From: Woeseiaceae bacterium
GTDB lineage: Bacteria > Pseudomonadota > Gammaproteobacteria > Steroidobacterales > Woeseiaceae
Direction: 5' to 3'
Assembly (NCBI GenBank): GCA_028280615.1
Contig: JANQLK010000052.1
Location: 124,001 to 188,000 of the forward strand
Length of the DNA stretch: 64,000 bases
Shown: piece after piece, positions 35,243 to 43,318 of the stretch
Position numbering within the stretch: position 1 is the first letter of the stretch
Layout: every line of letters starts with the position of its first letter
The notes under the pieces: model-generated
What the model was told of the DNA's origin: nothing
The model's input: the letters and a program-made list of their open reading frames with translations, nothing else
Databases searched by the model: none
Program-made: the position numbers and the translations under genes

Positions 35243-37048
35243 CTATCGAATCTTCGATACCTTGAAGGCGCGGCCCGTGCCGCTGACTTTGATCGTCGTC
35301 GAGCCCAGGAAACTGCGCTTGAACTCGGCGGTCAGGCCGGTCACGTCTCTCGGAATGGATACCGGGGTATCGTCCGAGTCGAGCTGCTTCCAGATTTCGC
35401 CGTTCTCGAGCTCTACGATGTAGCGCCCGCGCGACGACCGGGAGACGCGCTTGATCGGCATTGCGCTGCGGTCCTCGGCTTCGGCGGTCTCTACCGTTTC
35501 GGTCGATGTCGCGGCAACCGGCTGCGCGCCGGCCGGCGGTTTCCCGGGCGCGACAGGCGCGGCGCGCGCGGCCGGCGCCGGCCCCGTGTAGAACAGCACG
35601 TTCTCCGGCAGCGCGTCGATATCGACCTGCCTGCCGCGCGCGATCACGGCGCTGAGCCTGCGGATATTCGCGATGTCGTCGAGCGGGTTGGCCGCGAGCA
35701 GCACGAGGTCGGCCTGCTTGCCGACTTCGACCGTGCCGATCTCGTCGAGCATGCCCGCCGCGATCGCGCCGTTGCGGGTTCCGGCGACGATCGCCTCCAT
35801 CTCGCTCATGCCGAGTTCGACCAGGCCCTCGATCGCCAGGATGCTGCCGATGCCCGCCTCGTGCACTTCGGACTTGGGCGTCTTGCGAAACTCGGGCGCG
35901 CGTCCCTGGTAGTTGTCGGTCGCGATCGAGACCCGGCAGCCGGCCGCGATCAGCCGTTCCGCGTTGCGCCGCTGAATCTCGTAGTCGACGTTCAGCCGCC
36001 GTTGCCGGTCTCGCGCTTCCGCCGAGGACTTGGGCGGGGGCGCGTTGTCGAGCTCCGCCTCGGCGGCGCGGCGCGCGGCGAGGTGCTGTTGCCACGGCTG
36101 GCCCGCCAGCGTGTTCGAACGCAGGCCGCAGATGACGTCGCGCTCGACGATGAGTTCGATGAGGTCATCGGGGTATTCGCGCGTCAGGATTTCCGGGTGC
36201 TGGATCAGGTCGATGCCGGCCTCGACCGACAGGCGCAGCGCTTCGGGGCTCGTCGAGTGCGTCTCGGCGATAAGCCCGCGCCTGTGGGTCTCGTCGACGA
36301 TGGCTTTCTGCACGCGCGGCGAGAAGCCGATCAGCGACGGCCGGAAGAAGTGACTCGTGCCGCCGTACTTCAGGAAGTCGGGTCCCTTGTCGAGGTAGGC
36401 ACTGATGGCGGCGCGAACTTCCTCGGGCCCCATGTCCATGAGTTCCTCGCCGACGCCCTGGGCGATGCTGTCGTTCCACTGCGCCTGGAACAGCGTGAGC
36501 TCGGACTCCTGCATCAGCGAGAAGGTCATCGAGAACGGTCCGCCCCAGCCGACGATGTTGCCGGCGACGAGCAGGCGTGCGCCGACGGCGTCGCCCGCCT
36601 CGATACGGTCGCGCACTTTCTTGAGCGGTTCGAGCGCACCGTAGCTGTCGCGGACCGTCGTTACGCCATACTTGAGCTGCCGCTGCGCGAACTCGAGTGC
36701 GAGTTCGTCATTGCGATGGCCGTACTTGACGACGGTTTCGCGGCGCGTCGAGTTGCCGTAGATCGAGGCGTGGACGTTGCTGTCGATGAAGCCCGGGAGC
36801 AGATATTGGCCGCGGCCGTCGATGACATCGGCGTCGGCCGGCACCTCGGCTCGCGAACCGATGGCAGCAATTCGTCCGTTTTCGACGACGACAATCACGT
36901 TGTCCAGGGGACGCGCGCCGGTGCCGTCGATCACGGTAACGCCCGTGATGGCGATACTGTCGGCATGCGCCGCCGGGAACAATCCCAGCAGGAGCGCGAG
37001 CGCCACAGCCCGCGCCGCCGTCACTCCGCCTGTCAGCTTGATCCTCAT
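35243..37048 (-). CDS. Exported amidohydrolase with Asn in the HxH motif and a C-terminal extension
   Basis: A 601-residue protein with a signal peptide ending AAHAD. Amidohydrolase signatures include GVTVIDGTGARP and LLPGFIDSNVH. The first metal His is Asn (N91-V-H93); the others are present: K227 (FLKYGG), H264, H284 and D378 (ATDN). After about residue 490 a Pro/Ala-rich linker leads to a separate 60-residue beta-like domain (GRYIVELENGEIWKQLD) that I do not recognise. It follows aldehyde dehydrogenase by 16 nt and precedes the symporter by 42 nt. Activity may be kept with one metal; the substrate is unknown. Confidence 0.8.
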   Translation of the reverse strand: MRIKLTGGVTAARAVALALLLGLFPAAHADSIAITGVTVIDGTGARPLDNVIVVVENGRIAAIGSRAEVPADADVIDGRGQYLLPGFIDSNVHASIYGNSTRRETVVKYGHRNDELALEFAQRQLKYGVTTVRDSYGALEPLKKVRDRIEAGDAVGARLLVAGNIVGWGGPFSMTFSLMQESELTLFQAQWNDSIAQGVGEELMDMGPEEVRAAISAYLDKGPDFLKYGGTSHFFRPSLIGFSPRVQKAIVDETHRRGLIAETHSTSPEALRLSVEAGIDLIQHPEILTREYPDDLIELIVERDVICGLRSNTLAGQPWQQHLAARRAAEAELDNAPPPKSSAEARDRQRRLNVDYEIQRRNAERLIAAGCRVSIATDNYQGRAPEFRKTPKSEVHEAGIGSILAIEGLVELGMSEMEAIVAGTRNGAIAAGMLDEIGTVEVGKQADLVLLAANPLDDIANIRRLSAVIARGRQVDIDALPENVLFYTGPAPAARAAPVAPGKPPAGAQPVAATSTETVETAEAEDRSAMPIKRVSRSSRGRYIVELENGEIWKQLDSDDTPVSIPRDVTGLTAEFKRSFLGSTTIKVSGTGRAFKVSKIR

Positions 37049-37064
37049 GGTCTCGATACGCCGG

Positions 37065-38588
37065 TTAGACGTCTTCGTCGATCGGATCGTCGCTCAGGTC
37101 GATCCAGATCGTCTTGGTTTCCGAGTATTGTTCGTGCGCCTGCAGCGAGTTGTCGCGGCCGCCGAATCCGGACAGCTTGTAGCCGCCGAACGGTGTCGCG
37201 ATATCGCCCTCCGCGTAGCAGTTCACCGACACCGTGCCGGCCTGCAGCGCCCGCGCATAGCGATGCGCGTTCTTGACGCTGGCCGTGTAGAGCGAGGCCT
37301 GCAGGCCGTAGCAGGTATCGTTGGCGAGCGCTAAGCCCTTGGCGTCGGAGGACACCTCGATGATCGCGACGACCGGCCCGAAGATCTCTTCCTTCGCTAT
37401 CGTCATGTCCGGCGTTACGGCATCGAAGATCGTGGGCTCGATGAACAGCCCGTCGCCGGACTCGATGGCTTTGCCGCCGGCGATGACCTTGCCGCCTTCC
37501 TTCTTGCCGGTCTCGATGAATCCCAGGATCTTGTCGTACTGCTCCTTGCTGACGATCGCACCCAGGTGATTGGTCGGATCCAGCGGGTCCCCGGTTTTCC
37601 ATTCCTTGAGCTGGCCGAAGATGCGCTCGACGAGCTCCTCGCGCACGTCCTTGTGAACGATGATGCGCGAGTTGGCCGTGCAGTTCTGACCCATGTTCCA
37701 GAGTGCCGCGTAGACGATGTGCTTCGCGGCGTGCTCGAGGTTGTCGGCGTCGGACAGGACCAGCGCCGGATTCTTGCCGCCGCACTCGAGCACGACGCGT
37801 TTCAGGTTGGTCTCGGCCGAATACTTGAGAAACCGGCGGCCCACCTCCGTCGAGCCCGTGAACGAAACGACCTGGATGTCGTCGTGGCGGCCGATCGGCT
37901 CCCCCGTGCTCGGTCCGTCGCCCGGCAGTACGTTGAGGACGCCGTCGGGCAAGCCGGCCTCGGTCGCGAGCTCGGCGATCCTCAGAGCCGTCATACTGGT
38001 CTGCTCGGCCGGCTTCACGATGACCGAGTTTCCGGCTGACAGCGCGGGGCCGATCTTCCAGGCCAGCATCATGAGCGGAAAATTCCAGGGCAGCACGCAG
38101 GCAGCCACGCCGACGGGCTCGCGGACGATCAGCCCGAGCGCGTCGTCGCCCGAAGGTGAAATCTGATCGTAGAGCTTGTCCGTGGCTTCGGCGTGCCATT
38201 TGAGGCAGTCGATCGTCTCCGGGACGTCGGTGAGTTGGCACTCGCGAATCGGCTTGCCGGACTCGAGCGCCTCCAGGACCGCGAGCTTGAAGCGATCGCG
38301 GTCCATGAGCTTGCAGAGCTGGATCATGACCTGCTTGCGCTCGCTCGGGTGCATTCGCGACCAGTCGCCGCGGTCAAAAGCCTCGCGTGCCTTGGTGACG
38401 GCGTAGTCGACGTCGTCGGGACCGCAGTTCGCCATGTCGCCGAGTTTCTCGCCCGTGGCGGGGTTCACGGTGTCCATGCGATTGCCCGACTTCGGCGCCG
38501 CGAACTTCCCGTTGATGTAGGCGTTCAGCGGCAGCGCGAGGTCCTTCGCGATGGCCTTGTATTCTTCGTGGGTCAGCAGGTTCGACAT
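37065..38588 (-). CDS. Aldehyde dehydrogenase, probably 2-oxoglutarate semialdehyde dehydrogenase
   Basis: A 507-residue NAD(P)-dependent aldehyde dehydrogenase of normal length. The catalytic Cys303 is in NMGQNCTANSR and the general base E268 in LECGGKNP; PWNFPLMM and FTGSTEVG form the cofactor site. By overall sequence it is near the PuuC/aldehyde dehydrogenase class. It lies 3 nt downstream of a DapA-family gene. In trans-4-hydroxyproline breakdown this pair makes and oxidises 2-oxoglutarate semialdehyde, and the other two pathway enzymes are in this window, so that assignment is favoured. AAGGA lies 7 nt before the ATG. Cytoplasmic. Confidence 0.87.
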   Translation of the reverse strand: MSNLLTHEEYKAIAKDLALPLNAYINGKFAAPKSGNRMDTVNPATGEKLGDMANCGPDDVDYAVTKAREAFDRGDWSRMHPSERKQVMIQLCKLMDRDRFKLAVLEALESGKPIRECQLTDVPETIDCLKWHAEATDKLYDQISPSGDDALGLIVREPVGVAACVLPWNFPLMMLAWKIGPALSAGNSVIVKPAEQTSMTALRIAELATEAGLPDGVLNVLPGDGPSTGEPIGRHDDIQVVSFTGSTEVGRRFLKYSAETNLKRVVLECGGKNPALVLSDADNLEHAAKHIVYAALWNMGQNCTANSRIIVHKDVREELVERIFGQLKEWKTGDPLDPTNHLGAIVSKEQYDKILGFIETGKKEGGKVIAGGKAIESGDGLFIEPTIFDAVTPDMTIAKEEIFGPVVAIIEVSSDAKGLALANDTCYGLQASLYTASVKNAHRYARALQAGTVSVNCYAEGDIATPFGGYKLSGFGGRDNSLQAHEQYSETKTIWIDLSDDPIDEDV

Positions 38589-38591
38589 GGT

Positions 38592-39500
38592 TCAGTCCTT
38601 CTCCGCAAGGATCGACTGCAGGGTAGTCTTGGCAGTGTGCACGATCTGGAACACTTCTCGTCTCAGCTCTTTCTTCATGGGCTTCAAGGGGCCGCGGACG
38701 TCGCCGCCGGGGCGGTCCATGAGTTCGCAGGCGTACTTGACGCTCTGCAGGAATTTACCGCCCATCTCCAGGCACAGCATCAGCGGCAACAGCGCCTTCA
38801 TGATCTTGCGGCCCGTGACGAAGTCCCCGTCGACGACTGCAATCTCGTAGAAGCGCCGCGACTCGACCGGGAAGAAATTGGCGACGACCGACACCCAGCT
38901 CGTCGCACCCCAGGCAAAGAACTCGAGCACCTGATGCTCGGCGCCGCAGCTCAGCTGCAGCTGCGGGAACTCGCGTGCGAGCATGTGCATGCGATCGACG
39001 TCGCCGCTGGACTCCTTGATGCAGACGACATTCTTGCTCTGCGCGACGCGCTCGAGAAACTCCTCCTCCATGTTCACGCCGGTGCGTCCCGGGTAGTTGT
39101 ACAGAATAATCGGCAGGTCGGCGATGCGGTCGATCTTGAGTACGTGCCCGACGAGTTCCTTCTGGCTCGGCAGGATGTAAGGCGGCGCCGCGACGAGCAG
39201 TGCGTCGGCCCCCGCGTCCTTCGCGATCTGCGTGTGCTCATAGATGCGGTCCGGCAGCAGGTCGTTGACGCCCGCGACGAGCGGCGCGCGGCCGTCGATA
39301 CGCCTGGCGGCGAATTCGAGCTGCCGCTTGCGCTCCTCGTCCGACAGCGAGAAGAACTCGCCCGTCGAGCCGCCGACGATGATTCCGTGCGTGCCGTTCT
39401 CGAGCTGCCAGTCGATGACCTCGCCGTAGGCGTCGTAGTCGATCGACAGATCGTCCTCGAACGGCGTGATGATCGGTACGTATATGCCTTCAACCTGCAT
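38592..39500 (-). CDS. DapA-family enzyme, probably pyrroline-4-hydroxy-2-carboxylate deaminase
   Basis: A 302-residue class I aldolase-type TIM barrel. It has the GGSTGEFFSLSDEER motif, YNYPGRTG with Tyr136, and the Schiff-base Lys162 in CIKESSG. DapA homologues beside semialdehyde dehydrogenases catalyse deamination of 1-pyrroline-4-hydroxy-2-carboxylate to 2-oxoglutarate semialdehyde; true dihydrodipicolinate synthase is less likely because the context is catabolic. GGGGAAA precedes the ATG. It opens a six-gene minus-strand operon, with AT-only site 4 about 120 bp upstream. Confidence 0.85.
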   Translation of the reverse strand: MQVEGIYVPIITPFEDDLSIDYDAYGEVIDWQLENGTHGIIVGGSTGEFFSLSDEERKRQLEFAARRIDGRAPLVAGVNDLLPDRIYEHTQIAKDAGADALLVAAPPYILPSQKELVGHVLKIDRIADLPIILYNYPGRTGVNMEEEFLERVAQSKNVVCIKESSGDVDRMHMLAREFPQLQLSCGAEHQVLEFFAWGATSWVSVVANFFPVESRRFYEIAVVDGDFVTGRKIMKALLPLMLCLEMGGKFLQSVKYACELMDRPGGDVRGPLKPMKKELRREVFQIVHTAKTTLQSILAEKD

Positions 39501-39620
39501 CCGGTCTTTCCCCCAGGCGTATTGCTTTCAAGAAGCTCCGCCCTTTTTCTTAATAAAATTCAGATGCTTGCGTCGCAGGATCCGAGAGGAGAATCCCGCC
39601 CGGCCGCAGGCGATCAACGG

Positions 39621-39635
39621 TATATAATATATTAT
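39621..39635 (-). promoter_or_regulatory. AT-only shared site 4
   Basis: The plus strand reads TATATAATATATTAT; it holds the common core and the perfect palindrome ATAATATATTAT, as in sites 1 and 6. It lies in the 199-bp gap upstream of the DapA-like gene and marks the head of the six-gene operon 39500-29415. No clear -35 box stands 17 bp from it, so an operator reading is preferred here. Confidence 0.65.
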
Positions 39636-39699
39636 CTTGCTTGGCGCGGCTACAAGACCGCATCCCGAAACGAGCCGCTTCCGAGCGCTTCCGCCGCCG

Positions 39700-41028
39700 T
39701 CAGTTCGCGCTCCGGACCAGCCACAGCTCGGTCTGCGGACCGGTCAGGAAACGGGCCGGTCCATGCGCCTCGGCGACCGCGTCTTCCTCGCGCGGAATCC
39801 TGACGACCTGCCCGTCCCACTCGGGCACCTCGCCCGACACGCTGAACTCGATCGACCAGAACTCCGTGGCGCGCACGGGCTCGCGCGCGAACGCGCCGTA
39901 GCGCTCGGGCCAGTCGAATACCGTTCGCGCGCCGGCGCCGTGCACCCAGTTGCCCTGGGTGTGGCCGTAGATCGACGACGTTATCCCAAGGTCGCTGGCA
40001 CGATTCTCGATGCTTGTCTTGACGTCGGTGCCGATCGCTCCGGGTCGGATCTCGTCGGCGAAGATCTCGGCGACGACGGCGGACTGGCGAAACAGTTCCC
40101 GTAGTCCTGCCGGCGGCTCGGTTTGGCCGGGCTTAAGGACGTAGGCGACGTGCTGTTGGTCCGTCACGAGGCCCATCAGGCGCACGCCGAAATCGACGTG
40201 CAGCAGGTCGCCGGGCTGGATAACCGGGTTGTCGGTGTCATCGATGCCGCCCTCGACACCCTTCCGGAAGATCGTGATGCCGGGCGGGAAGTTGAACTCG
40301 AGGTCCTGATTCTGCCACTCCTGCAGGATGAAGCCGTAGACGTCCATTGTCGTCGTCTCGCCCGGCTTGATGACCTCGTTCGAGAACGCGCGCTTCAGGA
40401 TGTGCCAGGTGCGCCAGCTCGCGTCGGTCTCGATCGCGAGTTCGGCCTCGGTGCGATGATTGATGTAGTCGAAGATCAACGGCTCCGACGAGACGAAGCG
40501 TTGCGCGTAGCGCGGGCCGATCGCGGCCTCGAGCTGGGCGAGCAGCTCCGCCGTCAGCCCGTCGGCCATCGACACGGTCGGCGAGCGATTGATCGCGATG
40601 CGCTCGGGATCGCGATCGTGCACGACCTTTCGAAGGCCCGGCGCGAAACCTTCCTCGCCGTAGGGAATGATCGTCGGATAGAACTTCTTCATTCGGCCCG
40701 ACTGGTGGGTGCCGACGAGGATGCGCTCGAGCGGCGCGTCGCCGCCGGCATCGTAGAACACGTACGCGTTGCGATGCCCGTACCAGCCCGAGATGCCGAA
40801 GTCGCCGAACATCTGCAGCATCGGGTCGACGTTGAACTCGCGCGACATGATGATCCACATGTCGACGCCGGCCCGGCGCATGGCGGGCTGAAGGTGCAGC
40901 ATCATCTTCTCGTGCTTGACGTCGTATTCGTGCATCAGGCGCCTGAGCGCCTCGGTGTTCCAGTGCTCGTCGGCGGAGGCCGGCGTCGCGACGAATAGGG
41001 TGGTTAGTAGCAGGACGAGCGTTCGCAT
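39700..41028 (-). CDS. Exported M24-family Xaa-Pro peptidase
   Basis: A 442-residue M24 peptidase with a signal peptide ending TPASA. The N-domain is related to that of the lipoprotein at 17528-18958 (shared MWIIM/MWIVL blocks). Metal ligands look complete: D279 (HVDFG), D290 (VTDQQ), H363 (WVHGAG), E394 (SIEFS) and E414/E415 (PREEDA). GAGG precedes the ATG. It lies 50 nt downstream of the divergent M24-fold gene at 41079 and is probably co-transcribed with it from the operator at 42513. It should cut Xaa-Pro bonds in the periplasm. Confidence 0.87.
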   Translation of the reverse strand: MRTLVLLLTTLFVATPASADEHWNTEALRRLMHEYDVKHEKMMLHLQPAMRRAGVDMWIIMSREFNVDPMLQMFGDFGISGWYGHRNAYVFYDAGGDAPLERILVGTHQSGRMKKFYPTIIPYGEEGFAPGLRKVVHDRDPERIAINRSPTVSMADGLTAELLAQLEAAIGPRYAQRFVSSEPLIFDYINHRTEAELAIETDASWRTWHILKRAFSNEVIKPGETTTMDVYGFILQEWQNQDLEFNFPPGITIFRKGVEGGIDDTDNPVIQPGDLLHVDFGVRLMGLVTDQQHVAYVLKPGQTEPPAGLRELFRQSAVVAEIFADEIRPGAIGTDVKTSIENRASDLGITSSIYGHTQGNWVHGAGARTVFDWPERYGAFAREPVRATEFWSIEFSVSGEVPEWDGQVVRIPREEDAVAEAHGPARFLTGPQTELWLVRSAN

Positions 41029-41078
41029 GACAGGTATACCTCGGGTTCTTGTTATTGCGCGGCGTCAGGCCGCGTCGC

Positions 41079-42473
41079 TCAGAGCGTCAGGTAACTCCAT
41101 TCTTTCGAGAACGGCACCCGAGTCTGCAGCACGCTGCCGTCGTTTGTCACGAGCAGGTTGTCGCTCGGATTGATGCCGACGCCTTCGGAGGGATCCATGA
41201 GCCCGGGCTCGACCGAGAACATCATGCCTTCCTCGATCACGGTCTCGTCGCCGAGCGCGAGATACGGCGGCTGGTGTCCCGTGAAGTTCTGGCCCGTGCC
41301 GTGGCCCGGGCGGTGGTAGATGTAGCCCTGCATGCCGCGCTTCACCTGGTGATCGTGCACGGCTTTCGCAACGTCGTGGCAGACGGCGCCGGGCCTCACC
41401 CGGTCGTTCATGATCTCGACGGTCTCGGCGACGACCTCCCAGAGCTTGTCCTGGTGCTTCGTCCACGGCGCAATCAGGTAATTGCGATAGCCCTCGCCGC
41501 CGCAGCCGCCGATCTTGATGTCAGTGTTGACGTACACCGACTGGCCCTTCTCGACGGGGGCGTGGAAGAACTGGTTCGGATGCGGGTAGGACGTGGCGAT
41601 GCCGGCGCGTACGTATTCCGAGGTGACGAGGATGCCGACGGCATTGTGCGGCCGGCCGTCGTGCTCGATGTCTTCCATGAGCAGGTTGATGCCGTAGGTT
41701 CTCAAGGCCTCGCCGATCGCGAAGTCGGTCGTATTCGTGCCATGCTCGAGGATGAAGTCGCGCGAAAACGCGTGAATCCTGTCGAAGTAGCGATAGGCGC
41801 GTTGGGCAAGCGCGATTTCCTCGGGCGTCTTCCGGACCTGCATGTGCATGCAGTGATCGCTGATGTTGACGAATGTCGTGCCGGGCAGCCGCTTTTTTGC
41901 GGCGGCGAGCTCGGCATCATTGAGATCGATATCGATGCCGATACGCTTGCCCGCGAGCTCATGCTTCTGAAGTCCCTCGAGCATCCAGTCGAACAGGTCG
42001 ACGGCGGGACCGGTTTTCACTTTGCCGAGATTCGGGAATCCGCCCTCGGCATGGGGGTAGCAGAAGTAATAGTCGTTCTCGGTGCACCACCACGACGTGA
42101 TCAGGTCGCGGTCGATGCCCGGACTGAACCAGTAGGCCGTGTCCGCCTCGTCCATGCGAAACATGACCCAGGTCGTGCGCTCGCCGCTGCCGCGAAAGCA
42201 GCCGCTGTAGTAGACGGCGTTGGCGTCACGCTGAAGGACAATGGCGTCGATGCCCTCGGGCTCGAGACGATCCTTGAGACTTCGGGTCGTCGCCTGGTAC
42301 CAGGACAGCGGCAGGCGATCGTAGCCTTTCGGCGCGGGCTCGGGATGCTCGCGGTCGGTGACGAACAGGTCTTCCGACTCGCCGCCGGTACTGGCTAGCG
42401 TTCGCGATGCCACGCCGGCGGCGGTGAGGCCGAGACCTACATTTCGGATCAACGATCGGCGGGTCAGTTTCAT
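41079..42473 (-). CDS. Tat-exported M24-fold (creatinase-like) protein with altered metal site
   Basis: A 464-residue protein with a twin-arginine signal (LTRRSLIRNVG). It is a paralogue of the protein at 11102-12523 (shared PHPNQF, GCGGE, GHQ, NPSDN blocks). The first Asp ligand position reads YVNTDIK, the second CGGEG, and the final Glu position NPSDNLL, so the standard two-metal site is not preserved, while HGTG and SVEPG remain. AGGAGG lies upstream of the ATG at 42473; the frame extends farther but would cover the operator. It is divergent from GntR B, sharing an 89-bp control region. It may act like metal-free creatinase or be a non-peptidase. Confidence 0.84.
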   Translation of the reverse strand: MKLTRRSLIRNVGLGLTAAGVASRTLASTGGESEDLFVTDREHPEPAPKGYDRLPLSWYQATTRSLKDRLEPEGIDAIVLQRDANAVYYSGCFRGSGERTTWVMFRMDEADTAYWFSPGIDRDLITSWWCTENDYYFCYPHAEGGFPNLGKVKTGPAVDLFDWMLEGLQKHELAGKRIGIDIDLNDAELAAAKKRLPGTTFVNISDHCMHMQVRKTPEEIALAQRAYRYFDRIHAFSRDFILEHGTNTTDFAIGEALRTYGINLLMEDIEHDGRPHNAVGILVTSEYVRAGIATSYPHPNQFFHAPVEKGQSVYVNTDIKIGGCGGEGYRNYLIAPWTKHQDKLWEVVAETVEIMNDRVRPGAVCHDVAKAVHDHQVKRGMQGYIYHRPGHGTGQNFTGHQPPYLALGDETVIEEGMMFSVEPGLMDPSEGVGINPSDNLLVTNDGSVLQTRVPFSKEWSYLTL

Positions 42474-42512
42474 GCGGCTCTCCTCCTGCGAGTCCGAATA
42501 TTGCAGATTGAC

Positions 42513-42535
42513 ATTGTCTACAACCTGTAGACAAT
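42513..42535. promoter_or_regulatory. FCD-type operator: 9-bp inverted repeat between M24-fold gene and GntR B
   Basis: ATTGTCTAC (42513-42521) and GTAGACAAT (42527-42535) are perfect reverse complements around AACCT. It also contains TTGTCTACAA, the TTGT-N2-ACAA form typical of FCD-subgroup GntR operators. It sits in the 89-bp gap between divergent genes, 40 bp upstream of one start and 28 bp before the GntR B start, so autoregulation is expected. Confidence 0.75.
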
Positions 42536-42562
42536 TGTCTTTTAGCCTCCGCAAAGTATTCC

Positions 42563-43279
42563 ATGCCCCGAACGAGAAAAGCCATCAGTACGCCCGCGGC
42601 GAGTGTTTCAACGTCCAGACAGCTCTACTCATCGCTTCGCGAGGAGATTCTGACTCTGGCGTTGGCGCCCGGCGAGCCCGTCGACGAGATCGGCATCGCG
42701 GGCCGTTTCGGCGTGTCCCGCTCGCCGGTCCGCGAAGCGTTGATTCGTCTGGAAACGGACGGCCTGGTGCGACTGACGCCCAACAAAGGCGCCATCGTCA
42801 CACCGCTGCATCTCGAGGAGTTTCCGCAATACGTCGAGGCGCTGGACTACGTGCAACGCGTCGTTACACGGCTCGCGGCGCTCAACCGGACCGACGCCGA
42901 TTTGCAGGAGATCGTCACCCGGAATGACGAGTTCAAGGCAGCGGTAGACAGGCATGACGTCGTTCATATGATCGATGCGAACCACGGTTTCCACCTCGCT
43001 ATCAGCAACGCAGCTGCGAACCGATACTTCACGGGCATCTACAAACGACTGCTCGACGAGGGCCGGCGGATCATTCGCCTCTATTTCCGATCGTACGGGG
43101 ACAATCCGCCGCGCGATCGCGTGTCCGCGCACCAGGACATCATCGATTCGATTGCCAACAAGGATGCCGCGACCGCCGAGCGGCTCGCCCACGAACACGC
43201 CATGCGCTTGTCGAAGCGGTTCGTCACCTACCTGGCGACCAACCGCGTAGCCGATTTTCGAACCCAGCCGATGGAATAG
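42563..43279 (+). CDS. GntR-family transcriptional regulator, FCD subgroup (regulator B)
   Basis: A 238-residue regulator: winged helix-turn-helix at about residues 20-85 (GEPVDEIGIAGRFGVSRSPVREAL in shorter blocks, then TPNKGAIV) and an FCD ligand domain from about 90 with NHGFHLAISN and HEHAMRL His-rich motifs that often bind metal and carboxylate ligands. It is divergent from the Tat M24-fold gene with a perfect inverted repeat between them, and convergent with TonB receptor B. It probably controls that local cluster in response to an amino or imino acid. Confidence 0.9.
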   Translation: MPRTRKAISTPAASVSTSRQLYSSLREEILTLALAPGEPVDEIGIAGRFGVSRSPVREALIRLETDGLVRLTPNKGAIVTPLHLEEFPQYVEALDYVQRVVTRLAALNRTDADLQEIVTRNDEFKAAVDRHDVVHMIDANHGFHLAISNAAANRYFTGIYKRLLDEGRRIIRLYFRSYGDNPPRDRVSAHQDIIDSIANKDAATAERLAHEHAMRLSKRFVTYLATNRVADFRTQPME

Positions 43280-43318
43280 TCGGGCCGTCGCCGGACCGCT
43301 CGTCGTTCGACTGCCGGT

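Noticed and set aside
38592-39500. Calling the DapA-family gene a housekeeping dihydrodipicolinate synthase
   Set aside because: It is followed 3 nt later by an aldehyde dehydrogenase and sits in a catabolic operon with a transporter; lysine-biosynthesis context is absent.
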